Positions 58,708 through 64,000 of a stretch of 64,000 nucleotides of DNA are shown here, in pieces (position 1 is the first letter of the stretch; the number at the start of each line of letters is the position of its first letter). Position numbers and translations under genes: made by a program. The DNA is from Symsagittifera roscoffensis. Lineage: Eukaryota; Xenacoelomorpha; Acoela; Convolutidae. Below the pieces are notes generated by a model, which saw nothing but the letters and a program-made list of their open reading frames with translations, searched no databases and was not told the DNA's origin. The stretch covers positions 372,001 to 436,000 of the forward strand of contig NC_087067.1 of assembly GCF_963678635.1 (NCBI RefSeq), written 5' to 3'.

Positions 58708-59580
58708 CTAGATTTCCATTCTGCCCAACATCTTGATCCGATTGTTGCTGTAGTCCCGAACGTCGTCATCGTCAGCGTCATCTTGTTTTAAATTAGTTCC
58801 CGCTCTTCCCACTGTTCTCCTCAAATCGTCTAGTGTTAAAATCGATATCGGCAATCCACTGTCGATCCAGATGATCATCGGGTGTCCATTAATATATATT
58901 TTGAAATTAGGTCCGGCAACTTTCCATAATGTTTCTTTCTTCCGTTCAATTTCCATAACCATGTAGTCGTCTGAACTTTCTAATGACCAGCTGTGGTGTT
59001 CTCGTTTAACGAAACCTACTGAGTTTGCCGCAACTTGGGACCCCACGTCATCCGAGGGGGTATCTTCTTCCTCGAATAGCTCATCCACTTGGATTAGTCC
59101 AACCGGTTGTCCCCCCTCGACTGTCGTTTTCCTCTCAAATTGCCCGAACTTTTTGCAAAAATTGCAAGTGACGGCTCTTGCTGGGCATCGTTGTCGGTGT
59201 TCTGGGGTGAAGTTCGGTTGATCGCAATTGTAACATCGCCGTTCTTGCATTCGTTCTTGTGTTCGACCTCCTCCACGATTTGGGTATTGGCCCCGTCCTC
59301 TTGGCATTCCTCGTCCCCTGGATCCACGAATATTGCTTATTGGTTCCGTTTTGATCTGCAGGGAACCCCCTGGCGATGGATAAGCCGTTCCCGTGGAACC
59401 GGATGCGACGCCCTTGTAAATCTTTGCGTACTTGTCTCCTCTTTCATACGACATCGCGATTCTCAGTGCTTCCTCCGGGGTCTTAGTTTCCCGACACAGC
59501 TCGTTCTGCGCGTCCCTGTTCCTCATAATGAATATAAAATGTCTCTCATCATTTTCCGCTCCTGGGTGCCCAAATTGCAT
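58708..59580 (-). pseudogene. Element A gag C-terminus (zinc knuckles) and protease
   Basis: 290 codons. The N-terminal part is the gag capsid end, followed by an Arg/Gly-rich segment (RGSRGRGMPRGRGQYPNRGG) expected to bind RNA. Two knuckles come next: CYNCDQPNFTPEHRQRC (CX2CX8HX3C, intact) and CNFCKKFGQFERKT, which keeps the CX2CX3G spacing but has Gln and Thr where the CCHC knuckle needs His and Cys. The aspartic protease motif follows (IWIDSGLPISIL, with Asp-Ser-Gly). The protease would cut the polyprotein. Reading stops in an Asp-rich region before RT. Confidence 0.85.
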
Positions 59581-59646
59581 CTTGCCGCCATTCCGCTAAG
59601 TTCTGCATAGATGGATTCTAACCTCCTTTTGTTTCCTAGACAACAT

Positions 59647-60047
59647 CTAGTACATCTCGTACGTTTCGTTTCGCTCTTTCTGGAAAAGAGCTACACAGGT
59701 ATCCAAAAAACGTGGGTATCGTATTGTTTCCATATCTAAATGTGGATGCTGATTATGCAAGGCTCTCTGTCCTTCGTGTCCCAGGCACAGGTACAGATTC
59801 GATATCAGTGTACGTTCACCTTCTTCCCTTGGTTTGCCATCAATGTCACCCAGGTCATTAATCTGTGCTTCAGTTAATGTCGATGCAAAGTAAAATTCCG
59901 ACGAGACTAGTCCATGTTTCGCCAGCATTACCCAATGAAATTTTTGTTTTCAGTGTTCCCATAAGAGTTGTGGTTCCGCCTGATTCGGAGGCCAGAATGC
60001 CACAATTCCAAGGGGGTATTTCCTCCCTCCATCCACTGGCTGCGGCA
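59647..60047 (-). pseudogene. Element A gag N-terminal region, broken
   Basis: The frame is open from the LTR edge (60,047) and reads LPQPVDGGRKYPLGIVAFW onward to an in-frame TGA at 59,950-59,952, then resumes as a 93-codon ORF (59,647-59,928) with ASTLTEAQINDLGDIDGK and later TCVALFQKERNETYEMY. This is a gag capsid-type sequence preceding the nucleocapsid. A second stop near 59,645 separates it from the next ORF. No start codon or leader can be fitted between it and the LTR. Confidence 0.7.
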
Positions 60048-60048
60048 A

Positions 60049-60279
60049 ATCAAGGAATGATAAAAACGATGGTTGTTAAATACTGAATTGACTGGATTCT
60101 AGTTCGCAAAAATAAGAGAGTAAACTAGAGGTCAACACATAACAGCTTGACAGTTCTAGGCTAATTGACAGGCAGGTACCAAACTCACACTTAATTATAA
60201 TATGAGAAATCTCAGAGATAAGTAAATAAAGAATAGCAACTAAGATGATTGACAACTGAATATATTGTAGTCCCTGACA
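60049..60279 (-). repeat. Element A 5' LTR
   Basis: Partner of 54,795-55,034. On the minus strand it begins TGTCAGGGACTACAATATAT and ends near CCATCGTTTTTATCATTCC then TTGAT. No TATA box, polyadenylation signal or tRNA primer-binding site could be placed with confidence. The sequence that follows (TTGCCGCAGCCAGTGG) is already in the gag frame. Confidence 0.88.
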
Positions 60280-60284
60280 AAACT
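60280..60284. repeat. Target-site duplication of element A, right copy (AAACT)
   Basis: Identical to 54,790-54,794. Directly to the right lies the element B integrase frame (ACTTCATTG), which continues beyond the left copy. Confidence 0.85.
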
Positions 60285-61520
60285 TCATTGTGTTTTTTGT
60301 CTCTATTTAAAATCAATTCGGTATGTGTGCCAAAGCTTTTTTTAAAAGCGTGTGTAATGGTAACTTATAACAAATTGATTCTTTTGTAGGTTGGCAAAAG
60401 CTCTGTGTGTTTTTTGAGGAACTTGTTGTGAATATTATTGGTTTCCGTAGTTTTTGATTGAAAACGATTTCGAAAGGTGATAGTCCTAGGGTTGTTGTTA
60501 TCTACGAATTATCAGCTTAGGGGAATAATTTTACATCTGTTGGCCATTCAGTATGTTTTGTATCATTTCCCTTTATGATACATCGGAGGTACTCTCGTAG
60601 TGAACGGTTCATTCCTTAGACTAAATCATTAGTCCATGGGGCATGAGACGTTCGTAGTTTGTTTTTAATGATGTATAGATGGCGTGATGCAATGATTTCA
60701 TTATTTATGAATTCAATTCCATTATCGGTGACAAGGGTTTCTGGTTATCCAAACTTTGCTATCCAGTGTTCGTAAAATGATGTAAATGCATAATGGGCAT
60801 TACAATGAGGTACTGGAATGAGTGCTAAATAGTATGTAAATGCATCAATTATAACCATAAAAAGGAGTTTCCTTCTGAGGAGGGTGATATCGGTCCTTTT
60901 GTATCAAATGAGAATCTGTCGTTGAAATATAAACCTTGTCCTTTAAAATCTTGTTTTTCTGCTATTTGTTTCTGATGTCGGTATGGTTTATTCAACTAGC
61001 ATGTTATGCAACCGTTACATAATACTTTTATCCAAATCAATGCGTTTGGAAAGAAACTAAAAACTTTGGATAGAATTTGAGTATGTTCTTTTTTCTGATC
61101 CTGCATGTCTTTTTGTATTTAAGGAATGTGAAATGTGAAATGCTAGGAGTATCATACTTAGGGGTAAACAGGGTAGTTTTAGTTCAAGTGTTTGGTATTC
61201 TAAAACATTGGTATTCTCATTTATTGATTGTTATTAATTTTTCTGAAGTATCGAGGGAGTGTTTTATTTCCTAGAATTAGGATATCTGCTTTCATGGTTT
61301 TGTTTTATAATTGTGCCAAGAATTTAGTTGTCTAATGACTGGGTCAAGGTTTTGGTATTTTTGTAGTAGGTCAAGTGTCAATTTTTCTGTGGCTGGTGGA
61401 AAGACTTTTTCATTTTCTGCTTTTGAAAGATGTATGTTATCTAGAGGGTCATGTAGTTTAACAACTTGATTTATTGTGTATTTTGAATCTATATCTGGAG
61501 TTCCTGATAAAATTATGTTA
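60285..61520 (-). pseudogene. Element B integrase (zinc domain and DDE core), inactivated
   Basis: Conceptual frames show the zinc-domain end (LCNGCITC) near 60,990-61,020. The core has its first Asp in FDTKGPI (GAT at plus-strand 60,903-60,905) and second Asp in TLVTDNGIEF (60,725-60,727). Exactly 35 residues later a TAA stop (60,616-60,618) stands where the catalytic Glu belongs, followed by GMNRSLREYL. Further stops lie toward 60,480. The frame then runs to KKHNE at the insertion point. Because the D-X35 spacing is preserved, the stop is a point change of the Glu codon and not a frameshift effect. Confidence 0.85.
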
Positions 61521-61524
61521 TCAG

Positions 61525-61926
61525 TTAAGTTTTCTTTTTCAATTCAGAGGAATAGGTCTGTCCTATACATATTTTGTTTAAGTGGTTTTGTTGTGTATTG
61601 TTTTTGACCAATGATGAATATGGTATCGGTTTAAATGTAGAGTTACCTAATAAGTCTACTTCGTAGTGATTATTTCGGCAATCTGGATGTAAAAGAAAGT
61701 GTTGTATTTTATTTATTTGCGCATTATCAACGTCAGTTTTTACTGCATGTTTGCATTCTAATTGTGGTAACCTTTCGCCTTTTGCAAGAAAAATCTGAAT
61801 ATTTTGTGGTTTTCCTTCTGGTATTTTTCTTGTTATTAAATCAGGTGGTGTGTTTCGACTGAGTGTGTCCGGCAATGCAATATTTTTTGCTGCGGTCCAA
61901 ACTATATGTAAGTTTGAGAATTTCAT
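61525..61926 (-). pseudogene. Element B RNase H end and linker to integrase
   Basis: 133 codons. KFSNLHIVWTAAKNIALPD, then TLSRNTPPDLITRK, is the RNase H to integrase junction of Ty3/gypsy elements (the ALPDTLSRN word corresponds to the usual ADALSR). The rest is a polar linker with a His/Cys-containing segment (FLLHPDCRNNHYEVDLLG). The ORF starts inside the domain, so its Met is not a real start. Confidence 0.85.
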
Positions 61927-62240
61927 TAGAATTAATTGAAATCTATAAACTGTATGGTTTGGATTTGATTTTTGTGTAAATAGAAAAGTTATAGGTTTAT
62001 GATCTTTAAATAGAACTGTTGGATGTTTTGATCCAAGTATTAAAAATTCGTATTCAGTGAGAATATATATTTAAACCGTGCATTCTCTCATAAGTGTAGA
62101 GATTCTAAGTGAATAGTCTTGAGTTTGCTGAAATAAGATTCATTTTTTTTGTTCCACTGTAAGATTGTCATAATGCTGCGCCGATGCCGAAACTTGAGGC
62201 GTCGCACATAGCATAAAATGGTTGGTCTGGATCTGGAATA
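61870..62240 (-). pseudogene. Element B RNase H domain
   Basis: Minus-strand frames give MCDASSFGIGAAL (first-Asp motif, about 62,165-62,205), the LTEYEFLILGSKHP word (Glu motif region) and LFKDHKPITFLFTQ (the usual TDHKP with Thr replaced by Lys). A stop and a small frameshift lie near 62,070-62,160. RNase H would remove the RNA strand during reverse transcription. Confidence 0.85.
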
Positions 62241-62289
62241 GTATTTGATATTTGTTCAGTGATGAGTCTTTTCATTTCTTCAAATCGTT

Positions 62290-63090
62290 TTTAATGTTCT
62301 GTTGTCCATTCAAATTTATTTTGTCGTCTGAGAATATTTAAAATGGTCTTCAATATGATTGCGTTTTATAGACGTACTTACCTAAAAAGTTTAGCATTCC
62401 ATGAAATTTTTGGATTTTTTTATATTGATGGAGGTTGAAGTTTTATGATTGCATCTATGCGAGAGTTTAATGGAGTGATTGTATTTCCTTCAAAAAAATG
62501 TCCAAAGAATTTTACAGCAGAGCAGGGAGGAAAAAATGTGATTTGTCTGGGGTTGCTTTCATGTTTTTTTGAGTAGTATTATGTGGTATTTATCTAATAC
62601 TTTAAGCACTTCGTGTTTGGTTGTTCTGTTTGTGATTGCTTGAACTTATCGTCTAAGTAGGTTATGACATTTTTACTGAGAACGAGCTGTCCAAAAATTT
62701 TACTCATAAAAACTGAAAATGCTACTGGTCCTATGGAAATTCCACAGAAAGTCTATTGAATTCGTATTGTTGATTTCCAATAAGGAATTATGTTAAGCGT
62801 TGTGATTGATCATCTAGTCGCGTTTGATTGAATGAGCAGTTCATGTCAGCTGTTGTAAAGTTTTTTTCGTTTATTTTTTGAGAATTACTTAAATTGGTTC
62901 TATGGGCCAATAACATTTAGATTCATCAATGAGGGAATTGAGACATCTTCCGTCTAGATTAATTTTTAATGATTTTCCCTTACTAGAATAATAACGGGAT
63001 TTTAGAATGTAATTCATTTTGGTTGCTCTTCTTTATTTACTGGAGAAATGATTTTGTATTGTTCGAATGTGTCTAATAAATTATTGACTT
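62290..63090 (-). pseudogene. Element B reverse transcriptase core
   Basis: RT words in order on the minus strand: EQYKIISPVNKEE, NPVIILV (frame-broken), a FNRLSVGISIGPVAFSVFM segment (motif B) and NVITYLDDKF (motif C, YLDD at plus-strand 62,648-62,659). Frameshifts and stops occur between motifs, so no ORF of length survives. Motif A could not be read clearly. Confidence 0.82.
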
Positions 63091-64000
63091 TATCGTGCAA
63101 GTGATTTGGAACTCTACTTGCTCGTTAATTTTTGAAAAATGCGCCAGTTTTAGAGGTAGATGTAGTGGTGAGTTTAGTTTTCTAACATCGAATTTAGATA
63201 TGGTGCAAACCATTTAGGTATTTAAGTAGTAGTTCAGCTAGTTGTTCAAATTCTTATTGTGCAATTCGGGAGAGTTGAAAATTGAAAATTGTCAGAAATT
63301 TTTGTTGGTCATTAGTATATTTCGATATCTGAAATGTTGGTTTTAAATGCGGTGTTTTTGCAAAGTAGTCTGTGTTTCGTTTTGGATCATTTATCATATT
63401 ATTAGATGATAATTCTTCATTAGGAATTGTTGTTTGGCATATATTTGACACTTTCACGATATTATTTACTCTATATGCATTTTCTTTTGTTGTTTTTATT
63501 TCTTAATAACCTGAAAATTCTAGAAATAATGTTATTTTTAAAGGAGAATTATTGCTTACGTGTTAAAAAATTTTATCTAAGTTTGTAATATTTGTGTATT
63601 TAATTGATGAGATTGTTACTCAAAAAAGATTATGAATTGGCTTGATTTTAATGTCTGACATATATAGTCGTTGTTTGTATTGTATCATGTTGTTTTGGTG
63701 GACTTAATTTATTGAGAAGTTATATAAATCCTGCCAGTCGTTCCAGGTGTTTTTGTTCTTGGTTAAATATAGGGTAAAATTTGGAGAAAAATGGAGGTTG
63801 TTTGTTTAATCTTTGAAAGAATGTAAGTGATGTAATTTTCGTTCTTGTATATTTATCCTCTATATGTAATTTGCTATATGAGATAATAGTAAGGGGAATT
63901 TTTTAGAAATAAATGGTATTCCAAAAATATTGCGTTTTATATCTGTGATATGGAATGTTTGTTTGAAAGGTTTAGCTAAAACTTTAGCTAAAAGTCCGAG
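63091..64000 (-). pseudogene. Element B region upstream of RT (protease / N-terminal pol), unreadable
   Basis: AT-rich minus-strand sequence with one 67-codon ORF (63,254-63,457, starts MKVSNICQTTIPNEE). By position it should hold protease and the start of pol. No DSG or DTG motif was recognised. It runs off the window edge. Confidence 0.4.

Larger units (their letters stand above)
54795..60279 (-). mobile_element. Element A: LTR retrotransposon, Ty3/gypsy type, nested in element B
   Basis: 5,485 bp bounded by two LTRs in direct orientation and a 5-bp target-site duplication. Minus-strand order is LTR, gag, zinc knuckles and protease, reverse transcriptase, RNase H, integrase, basic C-terminal ORF, LTR. 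This gag-PR-RT-RH-IN order defines Ty3/gypsy. The GC content is higher than that of the surrounding element B. The LTRs differ at about 12 of about 206 aligned positions by my hand count plus a 9-bp indel, so the insertion is old. All genes are broken, so the copy is not autonomous. Confidence 0.92.
60280..64000 (-). mobile_element. Element B, upstream half (pol of Ty3/gypsy-type element), cut by element A and by the window edge
   Basis: Minus-strand order from right to left is RT (YLDD), RNase H, linker and integrase with a zinc domain and DDE core, all at high AT content. The gag and 5' LTR must lie beyond 64,000. Frames are broken throughout. Pol continues at 54,789 on the other side of element A. 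Confidence 0.85.

Overview
The window looks like a repeat-dominated piece of a metazoan (probably invertebrate) nuclear genome. It has no dense bacterial-style gene layout. It holds kilobase-scale satellite arrays, microsatellites, a scaffold gap of exactly 200 N, degenerate Ty3/gypsy-type LTR retroelements, and short GC-richer exon-like pieces with GT..AG splice signals. I cannot name the species.

Layout. 1-12,712: an AT-rich satellite with a unit of about 73-75 bp, containing roughly 1.09-kb higher-order copies. It is interrupted at 9,951-10,170 by a non-satellite block that reappears at the array's right edge (12,713-12,930). 12,931-16,690: a mostly unique island. It contains three minus-strand exon candidates (16,308-16,453; 14,347-14,560; 13,122-13,202) whose splice phases are mutually compatible and which encode hydrophobic segments in an order resembling TM4-ECL2-TM5-ICL3-TM6 of a rhodopsin-type receptor. 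The island also holds a 45-bp minisatellite and a dispersed repeat. 16,690-43,130: a 26-kb, CpG-dense array built from 30-bp and 21-bp units, with zones of different higher-order structure (344, 856, 337 and 1,101 bp). Four of the six frames of its basic unit lack stops, so long decapeptide-repeat ORFs arise on both strands. 43,290-44,167: an ATGT microsatellite that runs into the gap at 44,168-44,367.

44,368-50,000 is AT-rich, with several old tandem duplications, a possible SINE relic and unidentified broken ORFs. From about 50,100 to the right edge the window is a nested retroelement. An old minus-strand Ty3/gypsy element with an env-like third ORF (element B: RT, RNase H and integrase at 60,280-64,000; integrase C-terminus and env-like region at 50,100-54,794) was split by a second minus-strand Ty3/gypsy element (element A, 54,795-60,279). 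Element A has two LTRs and is flanked by a 5-bp direct repeat, AAACT. Both elements are dead: element B has a stop codon at the integrase catalytic Glu position, and element A has lost the RT motif A Asp and one zinc knuckle.

No complete functional gene is evident. The most interesting items are the candidate membrane-receptor exons stranded between two satellites, the clear nested insertion, and the modular CpG-dense array. Everything here comes from reading the sequence by eye; family assignments come from recognised motifs, not from searches.
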